Shown piece after piece: positions 24,864 through 35,100 of a stretch of 64,000 nucleotides of DNA. Source of the DNA: Taurinivorans muris (GTDB lineage: Bacteria > Desulfobacterota > Desulfovibrionia > Desulfovibrionales > Desulfovibrionaceae). The notes below the pieces were generated by a model. It was not told the DNA's origin, ran no database searches, and saw only the letters and a program-made list of their open reading frames with translations. Where the stretch lies: assembly GCF_025232395.1 (NCBI RefSeq), contig NZ_CP065938.1, positions 310,001 through 374,000 of the forward strand, in the 5' to 3' direction. The first letter of the stretch is position 1. Every line of letters begins with the position of its first letter. Position numbers and translations under genes: made by a program.

Positions 24864-26124
24864 TGTCGGCGTTTTTCCCTGCGAAGCGGAAAATGCGTAT
24901 GAATTATACCGTTCTTTGCAGTATGCCGTCCGTTTTAATGTGATTGGCTTGGCAAGCAAAGTGGAGCATTGCAAGTTCGAATACCGTGAAATTTATGACG
25001 GTCTGCCCTATGTTTTCGAGGATGATTTTTTGCCTTCTTTCATTGACGCCCTGATTGCCAAAAAAATAGAATACATTTTCCCCACCCATGATTCTGTTGC
25101 CGAATATCTGAAAGAAGTTGAAGATAAGCTTCCCGCAAAAGTCTTGTGTTCACCTTTGCATACCGCAGTGCTGTGCAGAGATAAGGAAAAATTGTATCGT
25201 TTTTTGCGGAATGAAGATTTTTGTCCCGAAGTCTACGCTTTGGAAAATCTTGTTTTTCCCTCTTTCGCAAAACCGAAAATCGGACAAGGCGGTAATTTTT
25301 GTCAATTTTTGCAAAGCGAAGAGGATATGAAGCTTTTGACGCGTTCCTTGGACGATATGCTTTTTTGCGAATATTTACCCGGTATCGAGCTTACGGTTGA
25401 TTGTTTCACGGACAGAAAAGGACGTTTGCTTTATGCGGGGGCAAGAACCCGTGACGTCATAAAACAAGGGATCGCGTACAGTTCACGCTCGTATCCCCTT
25501 TCCGATGAAATCATGAGTATTCTGTTAAAACTTAACTCGTCGCTTGTTTTGCGCGGCTTGTGGTTTTGTCAGATAAAAAAAGATGCCTGCGGGGCATGGA
25601 AATTGCTGGAAGTTTCAACCCGTATCGCAACGACCATGAATTTGACAAGGCATAAGGGAATAAATCTGCCGCTTTTGGCTTGTTATGATGCCTTGGGCTA
25701 TGATTTGGATATATTGGACAATCCTTTTCTTGTCCGCATTTCCCGGTCGTTGCAGACAAAGTATGAGCTTTCCTTTGATTATCGGACGGTTTACCTTGAT
25801 TTGGACGATACGCTCATCGTGAACGAAGCCGTGAACATAAAAATGATCGCTTTTGTGTATCAGTGCGTCAACAAAGGTAAAACAGTTGTTTTGCTTACGA
25901 AGCATGAAGGCGATGTCGAGGAATATTTAAAAAAATATAAAATCGATACGGCGCTTTTTGCAAAAATTATCCATATTCCTGATGATGAAAAAAAATCTCT
26001 TTATTATGAAGATGAAAAGGGAATACTGATTGACAATCTTTATGTTGAAAGAAAAGAAGCGTTGAAGTGCGGTTTGGCGGTTTTTGATGTTGACGCCATA
26101 GACGCCTTGCTGGAAACATTTTAG
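24847..26124 (+). CDS. ATP-grasp/HAD-like fusion protein
   Basis: I choose ATG 24847, seven bases after AAGGA; 425 residues. The N-terminal part (about 1-300) looks like an ATP-grasp carboxylate-amine ligase of the carbamoyl-phosphate-synthase type: a pre-ATP-grasp domain with YIFPTHDSVAEYL, then FAKPKIGQGG as the ATP loop and FCEYLPGIELTVDCFTDRKGRL; LLEVSTRIATTMNL is the metal-binding end. The C-terminal part (about 310-425) begins YLDLDDTLIVNE, the DxDDT motif of HAD hydrolases, and has ILIDNLYVERKEA as the last HAD motif. Such fusions join an ATP-driven ligation to a phosphatase-like step. It is coupled to the methyltransferase gene and followed by a stem-loop. Confidence 0.82.
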   Translation: MMKKINVGVFPCEAENAYELYRSLQYAVRFNVIGLASKVEHCKFEYREIYDGLPYVFEDDFLPSFIDALIAKKIEYIFPTHDSVAEYLKEVEDKLPAKVLCSPLHTAVLCRDKEKLYRFLRNEDFCPEVYALENLVFPSFAKPKIGQGGNFCQFLQSEEDMKLLTRSLDDMLFCEYLPGIELTVDCFTDRKGRLLYAGARTRDVIKQGIAYSSRSYPLSDEIMSILLKLNSSLVLRGLWFCQIKKDACGAWKLLEVSTRIATTMNLTRHKGINLPLLACYDALGYDLDILDNPFLVRISRSLQTKYELSFDYRTVYLDLDDTLIVNEAVNIKMIAFVYQCVNKGKTVVLLTKHEGDVEEYLKKYKIDTALFAKIIHIPDDEKKSLYYEDEKGILIDNLYVERKEALKCGLAVFDVDAIDALLETF

Positions 26125-26165
26125 TTTTTGTGTTTTTGTTTGGACGGGTAACGGAAAAAAGAAAA

Positions 26166-26190
26166 AAGCCTCTGAATGAGGCTTGTTGTA
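26166..26190 (+). terminator. Stem-loop terminator after ATP-grasp/HAD gene
   Basis: AAGCCTC (26166-26172) and GAGGCTT (26178-26184) form a 7-bp stem with a 5-base loop. The tail (GTTGTAAC) has few Ts, so termination may be partial. Confidence 0.5.
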
Positions 26191-26561
26191 ACTATTGTAT
26201 GGTTTGTGCTTTTTTATTCAATAATATTTTCACCGTCCTTTTTTATTGTATTGGGCAAAAGCATTTGCATTGTGCGATGAAAGCATAAATGATTTTGCCA
26301 AGTTAGGATTAATAAGGGGATTCGACATTGTTTGGATGTGCGATCCCTTGCCGATATAATTTTTCTGCAAATATTATTCCAATACTTTTTTCTATGTTAT
26401 TTCAGCTTGTTGTGCCTGTTGCAGCGTTAGCTGCAGTGCCTGATAGATGGCTTTGCGTGTGTATTTTGGCAACAAAATTTGCAGCAAGGTGTAACTTTTT
26501 TTATCAGAAATGATTTGATTTTTGTGTTTGCATGAATTAGGTTTTTATCAAGGATATTGTT
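26191..26561. other. Gene-free stretch before the TauE/SafE gene
   Basis: A short TTG-start frame at 26328-26513 has no recognisable features or ribosome site and I do not believe it. The region includes a short imperfect repeat, GCAGCGTTAGCTGCAG (26419-26434), that can fold on itself. Otherwise I see nothing; presumably it holds the promoter of the next gene. Confidence 0.4.
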
Positions 26562-27305
26562 ATGGAACAGATATGTTTTGCGGGCATATGGATTTTGGCA
26601 GGCTTCATTAATGGAATAAGCGGCATGGGGGCGGCGTTGGTTGCTGTGCCGTTTATGACCTTATTCATGGATATTCAATTAATTGTGCCTCTTTCATGCA
26701 TTCTTGTCACAATCCTGTCTTCCGTGCTCGCCATAAAATATCGTTCCGAATTTCATGTGAAAATCATTCTTCCCGCTTTGTTTTGCGCTGTTCCCGGGGC
26801 TGTGCTCGGTTCATATTTTTTAAAAATTCTTTCTTCGCATATTTTGGAACTTGTTATGGCGTTTACCTTAATCGCTTATGTCGTGTGGAATTTCATGCAA
26901 AAATATGAAGTTGCCGAAGAAAGAAACAGCACCGTTGTCGGCGGTATCTGCGGATTTTTTTCCGGATTTTTCGGCTCAACCATTTCCTTCACCGGTCCGC
27001 CACTTGCCATATATATTTTATATACGGGCTGGAAACAGCAAAAAGCCCTTGGGGCTTTAGGTTCCGCTTTGATCATCATCACGGGAACAAGCTGCGTGAG
27101 TCATTATTTCGCGGGCTTTTATACCGAAGAATTTTTGACATACCTATATATCGGCGTGCCTGCCGGTATTTTGGGCATGCTCGTTTCTTTTCCTTTCATC
27201 AAATATATCACCCAAAAAAACTTTAGGAAAATTTTGCTTGTTGTGATTGGATTTGCAGGGCTGATGTGCTTGTCGCGGGTGATTGGTTACTATTGTTTGG
27301 GATAA
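26562..27305 (+). CDS. TauE/SafE family sulfite/organosulfonate exporter
   Basis: A 247-residue polytopic inner-membrane protein with about seven or eight hydrophobic segments and the family's two internally similar halves: GFINGISGMGAALVAVPFM near the start and GGICGFFSGFFGSTISFTGPPLAIYIL in the middle. The family exports sulfite, sulfoacetate or similar anions. In a sulfite- or taurine-using desulfovibrio this would fit export of sulfite or C2 sulfonates, but the substrate is not proven by sequence. The AAGGATA site is good. It converges with the QueH gene, 18 bases apart. Confidence 0.88.
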   Translation: MEQICFAGIWILAGFINGISGMGAALVAVPFMTLFMDIQLIVPLSCILVTILSSVLAIKYRSEFHVKIILPALFCAVPGAVLGSYFLKILSSHILELVMAFTLIAYVVWNFMQKYEVAEERNSTVVGGICGFFSGFFGSTISFTGPPLAIYILYTGWKQQKALGALGSALIIITGTSCVSHYFAGFYTEEFLTYLYIGVPAGILGMLVSFPFIKYITQKNFRKILLVVIGFAGLMCLSRVIGYYCLG

Positions 27306-27323
27306 TTTCCGCTTTGTTTGTTT

Positions 27324-28163
27324 TTACCCGGCGTTACGGATACGTTTTTTGTATTCCCGCTCCGCCGTTTGCTTCAGGCTTTCCAAACGGCTTAAAACGC
27401 AGCCGCACCATTTTTGGCGGTAAATATTCAATTCTTTCGATTTGTCAATGCCTTGCTGCCAAAATTCCCGAAAATCGACATAATGAAAATTGAGCTGTGT
27501 TTTTGTGTTGTTATTGACCACTTGCAGGGCTTTTTCAATGGCAAGGCAAATATCTTCATGATTTTGATATTTGGAATACAAAAGGGTGGAGGTAAATTCA
27601 GCAAAACCTTGTTCTTTTGCATAAAAAACACTTTTGATCATGCGTTCCTTATAACATTCCTTACAGCGTTCTTTTTCCTGATATGTGCTGAGAAATTTGA
27701 CAAAAGCGTAACTGTCTATGACCAAAAGAGACTGAAGCGTTTTAAAATCGGCAACAGCATGGTGTTTGCCTTCGGCATAAATACGCAGCGTATCAAATTC
27801 ACGGCTTGGAAAAAGCTCGGCATAGCGTTTCCATTTGGTGAGAATTTTTTGCATTGCTTCCTGCATAAGCCGGTCGGGACTGAACAATGTTTTAAAATTT
27901 TCTTGAAGGCTTGTAAGGTCAAGTTCATGATTTTCTTTTTTTATTGTTTTAAAAAAATCTTCATTATTGCCGACTACAAGGGGAGCTTGATAGGTCTTGG
28001 CGACTTGCTGCATGGCGTTCAGGCGTAAAAAATATTCCTTTTGGGGGTGGATATTGGGATTATAATAAAAAATATGCGGTTCAAAATTATTTTTTTTCAA
28101 ATATTCCAAAGCCATAATGGAACATGGTCCGCAGCAGGAATGGAGCAGGATTTTTTTTTGCAT
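27324..28163 (-). CDS. queH: Epoxyqueuosine reductase QueH (DUF208 family)
   Basis: I place the start at 28163 (MQKKILLHSCCGPCS), 279 residues, since family members begin at this motif. QueH reduces epoxyqueuosine in tRNA to queuosine, the last step of the modified base's synthesis, as a non-homologous replacement of QueG. The cluster ligands are visible: the CC pair in HSCCGPC at about 10-13, CKECYKER in the middle and the late WCGCVLS. PHIFYYNPNIHPQKEYFLRL is also characteristic. It is cytoplasmic. The ribosome site is weak, and an upstream start at 28223 cannot be excluded. It stands alone between convergent and divergent genes. Confidence 0.88.
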   Translation of the reverse strand: MQKKILLHSCCGPCSIMALEYLKKNNFEPHIFYYNPNIHPQKEYFLRLNAMQQVAKTYQAPLVVGNNEDFFKTIKKENHELDLTSLQENFKTLFSPDRLMQEAMQKILTKWKRYAELFPSREFDTLRIYAEGKHHAVADFKTLQSLLVIDSYAFVKFLSTYQEKERCKECYKERMIKSVFYAKEQGFAEFTSTLLYSKYQNHEDICLAIEKALQVVNNNTKTQLNFHYVDFREFWQQGIDKSKELNIYRQKWCGCVLSRLESLKQTAEREYKKRIRNAG

Positions 28164-28363
28164 GGTATGCCGTATCTTTTTTTTGAGCTGAAATTTAATA
28201 ATGCTATTCCAATGTGTTAGCAACTAGCATAGTTTGGAAAAAAGTGCAACAATTCTAAAGAATAATATATAACATATTGAATTTTTTATATAAATAAAAA
28301 AGTTCTTGCATTTTGATTTTAACTTATGTACAGTCGGTTTCCATAATAAAAAGTGAGGTTTCT

Positions 28364-29629
28364 ATGACCCGTAAAGACCGTACAGAAGGCATTTACAGCC
28401 GCCGTGAAGTTTTAGATGAAAGTGAGCGTAAGCAATATAATTTAATTCAATTAAAAGAATTGCTTTCTTATGCGTACCGTTATTCTGAAGACGTTAAGAA
28501 ACGTTTTGACAGAGCCCAATTCAATATTGAAAAGTTTAAAACGCTTTCGGATATTAAGCATATTCCGATTTTAAAGAAAAAAGAACTTATCTTTTTGCAG
28601 ACAATGGGTCCGCGTCTTGGCGGTTTGCTGACAAAGGACATCGGCGAATTGCGCCGTATTTTCCTTTCCCCCGGACCGATTTTCGACCCCGAAGACAGAC
28701 ACGACGATTATTGGGGATATACGGAGGCTTTTTATTCTGTCGGTTTTCGTCCCGGAGACCCCGTGCAGGTTACGTTCAACTATCACTTGGCGCCGGCAGG
28801 GCTCATGTTTGAAGAACCTTTGCGCAATTTGAGCTGTGCGACCATTCCGGCAGGACCGGTCGACGCTGCGACACAGCTCGACATCATGCAAAAACTCCGC
28901 GTTTCCGGCTATGTCGGAACGCCTAGCTTTCTCATGCACTTGGCCCAAAAAGCGGAAGAAAAAGGCATTGACCTCAGAAAAGATTTGTTCTTGGAAGTCG
29001 CTTTCGTAACCAGTGAACGTTTGACGGAAAAAATGCGCACCCAATTGGAAAAGAAATTCGATATCATTGTGCGTCAAGGCTACGGAACGGCTGATGTTGG
29101 CTGTATCGGTTATGAATGTTATCATAAAAACGGTCTGCACATTTCCAATAGGTGTTATGTGGAAATTTGCCATCCGGATACCGGTATTCCACTAAAAGAC
29201 GGTGAAGTCGGCGAAGTCGTCGTTACTTCTTTCAATAAAACCTATCCGCTTATCCGTTTTGCGACAGGCGATTTGTCTTATATTGACAGAACTCCCTGCG
29301 CCTGCGGGCGGACAAGCCCCCGTCTCGGCAATATTGTCGGACGTGTTGACACCACAGCGCGTATCAAGGGCATTTTTGTATATCCGCACCAAGTGGAACA
29401 GGTAATGGCGCGCTTTGAAGAAATCAAACGTTGGCAAATCGAAGTGACCAATCCAGGCGGCATAGATGAAATGACCCTGTATATTGAAGCAAGCAATTTC
29501 AAACGTGAGGATGAACTCATGCACTTGTTCCGTGAACGCATCAAGCTTCGCCCCGAACTCAAAATCCTTGCGCCTGCGACGCTTCCCGCAACAATACGTC
29601 CTATTGAGGATAAACGTACTTGGGACTGA
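28364..29629 (+). CDS. Phenylacetate-CoA ligase (PaaK)-type AMP-binding protein
   Basis: The best start is ATG 28364 (MTRKDRTEG), eight bases after GTGAGG, giving 421 residues, the usual PaaK length. The adenylate-forming domain has IRQGYGTADVGCIGYEC-like residues (YGTADVG as the A5 motif) and FATGDLSYIDRTPCACGRTSPRLGNIVGRVDTTARIKGIFVYPHQVEQVM as the hinge and C-terminal domain. The enzyme activates an aryl or other carboxylic acid to its CoA thioester with ATP. The carboxylic acid is unknown; in gut desulfovibrios such ligases are common for phenylacetate-like acids. A strong terminator follows. Confidence 0.9.
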   Translation: MTRKDRTEGIYSRREVLDESERKQYNLIQLKELLSYAYRYSEDVKKRFDRAQFNIEKFKTLSDIKHIPILKKKELIFLQTMGPRLGGLLTKDIGELRRIFLSPGPIFDPEDRHDDYWGYTEAFYSVGFRPGDPVQVTFNYHLAPAGLMFEEPLRNLSCATIPAGPVDAATQLDIMQKLRVSGYVGTPSFLMHLAQKAEEKGIDLRKDLFLEVAFVTSERLTEKMRTQLEKKFDIIVRQGYGTADVGCIGYECYHKNGLHISNRCYVEICHPDTGIPLKDGEVGEVVVTSFNKTYPLIRFATGDLSYIDRTPCACGRTSPRLGNIVGRVDTTARIKGIFVYPHQVEQVMARFEEIKRWQIEVTNPGGIDEMTLYIEASNFKREDELMHLFRERIKLRPELKILAPATLPATIRPIEDKRTWD

Positions 29630-29650
29630 TAAATCCAAAAATAATCTTCA

Positions 29651-29685
29651 AAAGCCCCTGACTTTTTGCTTCGGGGCTTTTTTTT
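29651..29685 (+). terminator. Rho-independent terminator after PaaK-type gene
   Basis: AAAGCCCC (29651-29658) pairs with GGGGCTTT (29673-29680), followed by a continuous T run to 29685. Confidence 0.9.
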
Positions 29686-29865
29686 GCAAAAAATTTTGTG
29701 AGTATCGAATAACTACTTTTGTGTGGGAATTTGCTTTATTTGTTACGAATATGTAGTTTTTTTTAGCCGGAAAACATACAAAAACATATTGAATGATATG
29801 GGAATAAAAAAAAATTGTGTTTTATTTCAACATATAGATATAAAATTTAAAAAAATGGACTTTAT

Positions 29866-29881
29866 TAGCATGCTTTTTGCA
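29866..29881 (+). promoter_or_regulatory. Candidate sigma-54 promoter of the glutamine synthetase gene
   Basis: TAGCATGCTTTTTGCA lies 46 bases before the start codon. Against the -24/-12 consensus TGGCAC-N5-TTGCA it keeps the GCA and the whole TTGCA with correct spacing, but the -24 GG is AG. The nearby NifA-like activator gene makes sigma-54 control plausible. Confidence 0.5.
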
Positions 29882-29926
29882 AAATTGCTGAAATAAATCT
29901 TGAAATTCACATAAGGAGCATGCACT

Positions 29927-32131
29927 ATGGAAAATGTTCGGATTGCGGTAAAAAAAGAGATTGCAAATCAAAAATTAACGTCTTTGCATCATGAGTTTTA
30001 TTCTCCAAGCCAGGTTTACGGAAAAAATGTTTTCAGTTTGAAAATAATGCGTGAGCGTTTGCCGAAACAGGTTTTCAATCGTTTGGAAAACGTTATCAAA
30101 ACGAATGCTCCCCTTGCCGAAGGTGATGCCGATATTATCGCAAGCGCCATGAAAGATTGGGCTATCGAAAACCATGCGACTCATTACACGCATTGGTTTC
30201 AACCCATGACCGGCGTAACCGCTGAAAAACACGATGCTTTTTTTGTTCCGTCCTCAAATCATAATGACGGTAATTTACTCAATGAATTTTCCGGAAAGAT
30301 GCTTGTCAAGGGTGAGCCTGATGCTTCCTCTTTTCCTTCAGGCGGCATTCGTTCGACTTTTGAGGCCCGCGGCTACACAGCATGGGACCCTACAAGCCCA
30401 GTATTCCTATTGGAAAATTCACATGGCAAAACCCTTTATGTTCCTAGTGTTTTTATTTCCTATACCGGAGAATCTTTAGACCGTAAAACGCCGCTTCTTC
30501 GTTCCAATGAAGCTGTGTCAAAACAAGCTCTTAGAATTTTACGTCTTTTTGGTAACACAACAGCAAATAATGTGACGGCAATGGTTGGTATTGAACAGGA
30601 GTATTTTTTAATTGATAAACGTTATGCCTTGCTTCGTGATGATTTAAAACTTTGCGGACGTTCCTTATATGGTGCGATGTCTGATAAGGGGCAGGAGTTG
30701 GAAGACCATTATTTTGGTACGATTAATGAACGTGTGCTTTCTTTTATGGCTGATGTGGAAAAACAAATGTTTGAGCTCGGTATTCCTGCAAAAACCCGCC
30801 ATAACGAAGTCGCTCCCGCCCAATTTGAGTTGGCTCCGGTTTTCGAGCCTGCCAATCTCGCCATTGACCACAATATGCTGACTATGCAGATTTTACGAAA
30901 CACGGCGGAAAAATATGGCTTTTTTTGTTTGCTTCATGAAAAACCCTTTGCGGGGATTAATGGTTCAGGCAAGCATAATAACTGGTCTTTATGCGATTCT
31001 GAAGGCAATAATCTTTTAGATCCGGGAAATACTCCGATGGATAATGCCCAATTTTTGGTATTCTTAGCGGGAGTGTTGAAAGCCGTACATGAACATTCTA
31101 TTTTGCTTCGTCTTGCAACTGTTGGCGCAGGCAACGATCACAGGCTTGGGGCAAATGAGGCTCCGCCAGCCATCTTGTCCGTATTCCTTGGGGCACAACT
31201 TACTTCAGTCATTGGTAGTATTATAAATGATACGGAAGAAAATGAGGATTGGAAGCAAGATATGATAAAAATTGGCATAAGCAGTTTGCCTCCGTTTCCA
31301 AAGGATTTTTCTGATAGAAACAGAACAAGCCCTTTTGCGTTTACAGGAAATAAATTTGAATTTCGTGCCGTGGGGTCTTCTGCTTCTTCAGCTCCTGCAA
31401 ATATCGCTTTAAATACGGCAATGGCAAATGCTCTTGGGGGAATTGCCCTTATGCTTGAAACTGCGATGGCAAATGGAAAAACATTGGCGCAGGCAGTGCA
31501 TGAAACGCTTGCTGCTGTTTTTAAAGCTCACTTTCCCATAGTTTTTAACGGCAATGGTTATGGGAAAGAGTGGCAAGAAGAAGCAAAACGGCGCGGTTTG
31601 CCTGACTTTAAAGATACTGTCAGCGTTCTTGCCCATTACAGCGATAGTTCCGTGATGAACGTGCTTATTCAAAATGGTGTTCTTTCTGAACGTGAATTGC
31701 TTGCCCGTCAGGATATTTTGTTTGAAAACTATATTCGCGATATTCATGTGGAAGTAAAGCTTACCCTTAGCATGGGACGGAGCATTCTTTTGCCTTCTTG
31801 CTTGCAATGGCTCAATAAAGTTGGGGAATTGGCTGAAAAGGCTGAAGAATTGTGCGGCAAACAAAGTGTAACGCAAGGTGCTGCAAATTTTGAAATGCAT
31901 TATTATCAGCAACTGCGTGAACTTATTGCCGAGTTTTATAATAACCTTAATGAACTTGATGAGGAACATATTAAAACAGATTCTTTATCAGGTGTCTTCG
32001 CCCGAGCAGAAGCCACTCGGGACAGGTTGATCCCATGCATGAATAAATGCCGGGCTGTTGCAGATAAGCTTGAAAAAATTGTTGACGATAATTTATGGCC
32101 TTTGCCCAAGTACAATGAAATGCTTTGGTAA
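29927..32131 (+). CDS. glnN: Glutamine synthetase type III
   Basis: A 734-residue protein of the expected type III length. It makes glutamine from glutamate, ammonia and ATP. Recognisable parts: the N-terminal type III segment with THYTHWFQPMTGVTAEKHDAFF, the catalytic-core motif GIEQEYFLID, the metal-binding and ATP region ARHNEVAPAQFELAPVFEP-like (KTRHNEVAPAQFELAP), GSGKHNNWS, and NDHRLGANEAPPAI. There is no adenylylation motif of type I enzymes. The AAGGAGC ribosome site is strong. Twenty bases separate it from the glutamate synthase gene, so the two form a GS-GOGAT operon, probably switched on by the adjacent NifA-like activator under low nitrogen. Confidence 0.95.
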   Translation: MENVRIAVKKEIANQKLTSLHHEFYSPSQVYGKNVFSLKIMRERLPKQVFNRLENVIKTNAPLAEGDADIIASAMKDWAIENHATHYTHWFQPMTGVTAEKHDAFFVPSSNHNDGNLLNEFSGKMLVKGEPDASSFPSGGIRSTFEARGYTAWDPTSPVFLLENSHGKTLYVPSVFISYTGESLDRKTPLLRSNEAVSKQALRILRLFGNTTANNVTAMVGIEQEYFLIDKRYALLRDDLKLCGRSLYGAMSDKGQELEDHYFGTINERVLSFMADVEKQMFELGIPAKTRHNEVAPAQFELAPVFEPANLAIDHNMLTMQILRNTAEKYGFFCLLHEKPFAGINGSGKHNNWSLCDSEGNNLLDPGNTPMDNAQFLVFLAGVLKAVHEHSILLRLATVGAGNDHRLGANEAPPAILSVFLGAQLTSVIGSIINDTEENEDWKQDMIKIGISSLPPFPKDFSDRNRTSPFAFTGNKFEFRAVGSSASSAPANIALNTAMANALGGIALMLETAMANGKTLAQAVHETLAAVFKAHFPIVFNGNGYGKEWQEEAKRRGLPDFKDTVSVLAHYSDSSVMNVLIQNGVLSERELLARQDILFENYIRDIHVEVKLTLSMGRSILLPSCLQWLNKVGELAEKAEELCGKQSVTQGAANFEMHYYQQLRELIAEFYNNLNELDEEHIKTDSLSGVFARAEATRDRLIPCMNKCRAVADKLEKIVDDNLWPLPKYNEMLW

Positions 32132-32151
32132 TTGGTTTATAAGGATAGAAT

Positions 32152-35100
32152 ATGCATAATAAGAGTTTATTTAATCCACAAATTGGGCATGATGCTTGTG
32201 GCGTGGGGTTCTTGGCAAAAATTGATGCGGCTCCTTGCCATGATTTAGTTTTACATGCAGTGCAAGCTTTAGGGAACATGGCTCATCGCGGCGGTTCTGG
32301 CTCTGGCTGTTCAAATCCTGACGGAGCGGGTATTTTATTCGCCATGCCTCATGATTTCATGAAAAAAATATGGCAAAAGCAATGTTCCGATTTTCCGGAA
32401 CAATTTGCCGTAGGGCAATTCTTTTTTCCTCAATCTGAAGAACTTGCCGTAAAACTTGAAACAATTATCCAAGAGGTTTTAATAAAGCATAATTTTCATG
32501 TTTTGGCATGGAGAACTGTCCCTATTAATACTGAATGTATTGAAAGTGAAGAAATGAAAAACAGTTTGCCTTGTTTCCGGCAAGCTCTGATAACGGATAT
32601 GGCTTTAGATAAATTGGTGCCAGTTGACGACTTTGAAAGACGCTTATTTATTGCTAGACGCAATATAGAGTTTGAAATTGCTGCCCGCTTGTCACTTGTT
32701 CCGCGTGATTGCTATGTTGTAAGCTTATCTTCGCAATCCATTATTTATAAAGGGCTTATTCGTGGCGGAAAAATCGCAGATTTTTATGTGGATTTGCTTG
32801 ATATTGATTTTAAAGCTCATTTTGCTGTTTTTCATGAACGATACAGTACAAATACAACGCCGGCGTGGCATTTGGCCCAACCTTTCAGAACGCTTGCCCA
32901 TAATGGGGAAATCAATACGCTGAGCAGTAATCTTTTTAATATGAAAATGTATGAAGCGTTGCTTTCCTCTCCTTTATTGGGCGAAAATATCCAGTATTTG
33001 AAACCGATCATTTCTTCTCAGGGAAGTGATTCCGCTGCGCTGGATAATGTTTTCGAATTTCTTTATCAAAGCGGGCGTTCTCTTTGTCATACGGCTATGA
33101 TGCTTGTTCCGGAACCTTTTGGGGCAAGTTATATTATGGGGCAAGGAAAAAGGGCTTTTTACGAATATCATGCGGCGGTTATGCCGGCCTGGGACGGACC
33201 TGCCGCTTTTGTTTTTACCGACGGAAAGCTGCTAGGGGCGAGTTTGGACAGGAACGCTTTGCGCCCTTGCCGTTATACTATAACAAAAGATGGACTTATT
33301 GTGCTTGCGTCTGAATGCGGAGTATTGAATATTCCCGCTAAAAATATTTTAAAACGCGGTTCTTTGCGTCCTCGTAAAATGCTTATGGTGGATTTTGAAC
33401 AAAAAAGGGTTATTACCGATACGGAATGTAAAAATGCGGTTATTTATTCTGCACCGTATATTCGTTGGATAAAGGAAAAAGGTATACGGCTTACAGATTT
33501 TGCTTTGCCTACACAGCGCTATGAACAAAAAAATTCTTTGCTTCAGGAGCAATTGTTATTTGGGTTGAGTGCGGATGAGATTGATGAAGTGATTAAACCT
33601 ATGTTCCAAAATGCTCAGGAACCGGTGGCAAGTATGGGGATGGATACTCCGCTTGCCGTGTTATCACAAAGACCGCAGCTTTTATTTAGCTATTTCAAAC
33701 AGCGTTTCGCGCAAGTGACTAATCCGCCTATTGATTCATTACGGGAAAGTTCGGCAATGTCTTTGACGCTGTTTTTAGGCAGCAGGAAAAACCTGTTGGA
33801 AGAAAGTCCGGAACATTATGCTTTACTCCGTCTTTCTCATCCGATTTTGCGGAAAGAAGATATGGTAAGATTGCAATATTCTGAAAAAGAGGCGGTTAAA
33901 CCTGCTTTTCTTGACATACTTTTTGATATTTCAGAAATCGATCCATATAATTTGGAACTGGATAAGGATAAAGCCGGATATCTTCTTGAAAAAGGTCTTA
34001 ATCAATTTTTACAAGAAGCTAAAAATGCTCTTTTAGGAGGAGCAACGCTTTTAATTCTTTCTGATAAAAATGCCGGACGGTATTCAGCTCCTATTCCTTC
34101 TTTGCTTGCGGTTTCGGCTTTGCAGCAGTATTTATTGGAAAATAATTTGTGTCATTTATGCAGCATTATTGTTGACAGCGGGGAAATTCGTGACTCTATG
34201 CAGATAGCTCAGCTTTTAGCCTTTGGAGCGAGTGCTGTTTGTCCTCGTCTTGCGTATGATACGATTGAATATCTGACTAATGAAAATACGTTTTCAAGTC
34301 AAACCGCATTGAATGGACAGATGGATATCAATATCAATAATTACATCACGGCGATGCAAAAAGGGCTTATGAAAGCGTGTTCGCGTATGGGAATTTCTGT
34401 TTTGAGAAGTTTTGTTGGCGGACAGTTTTTTGAGGCAGTGGGTTTGGGCGAAGAACTTATCAATAAATATTTTTGCGGAATAACAAGTAAAATCGGCGGG
34501 ATCGGATTGGAACATATTGCTGTTGATACGCTTGCCCGTCATTTAAAAGCTTTTTTTTATGCAAATGACAGGAAAAGTCCCGAACAATATGGACTTTATA
34601 AATTGCGCAAAAATGGGGAAAAGCATTTGTGGTCGGCAAAGGCAATATCTTCTTTGCACACAGCGGTTCGTGAGAACGATTCTTTTGCTTATAAACTATA
34701 TGCAAAAGAAAGTAATGAAGCTGATATACCCGTGACTCTGCGTTCGTTATTTACATTGAAAGCACAACATCCCATTTCCCTTGAGGATGTGGAACCTGCT
34801 GAAAGTATTTTGCGCCGTTTCGTAGGGGCTGCCATGAGTTTTGGTTCAATTAGCAAAGAAGCGCATGAAGCGATTGCCGTTGCTTTCAATAGAATTGGCA
34901 GCCGTTCAAATTGCGGTGAAGGCGGTGAAAAAAAGGAACGCTCTGTCATTTATGAAAATGGGGACTGCGCGAAATCAAAAATTCGGCAAATTGCTTCCGG
35001 GCGTTTTGGAGTAACTGCGGAATATTTGCATGACGCTGAAGAAATACAAATAAAAATGGCACAAGGAGCCAAACCCGGAGAAGGCGGGCAGCTTCCCGCC

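Noticed and set aside
26328-26513. Short TTG-start frame of 61 codons
   Set aside because: No ribosome site, no recognisable domain, odd composition.
29760-29850. NifA-type upstream activator site TGT-N10-ACA before glnN
   Set aside because: TGT and ACA words occur with spacings of 9 or 11 only; not convincing.
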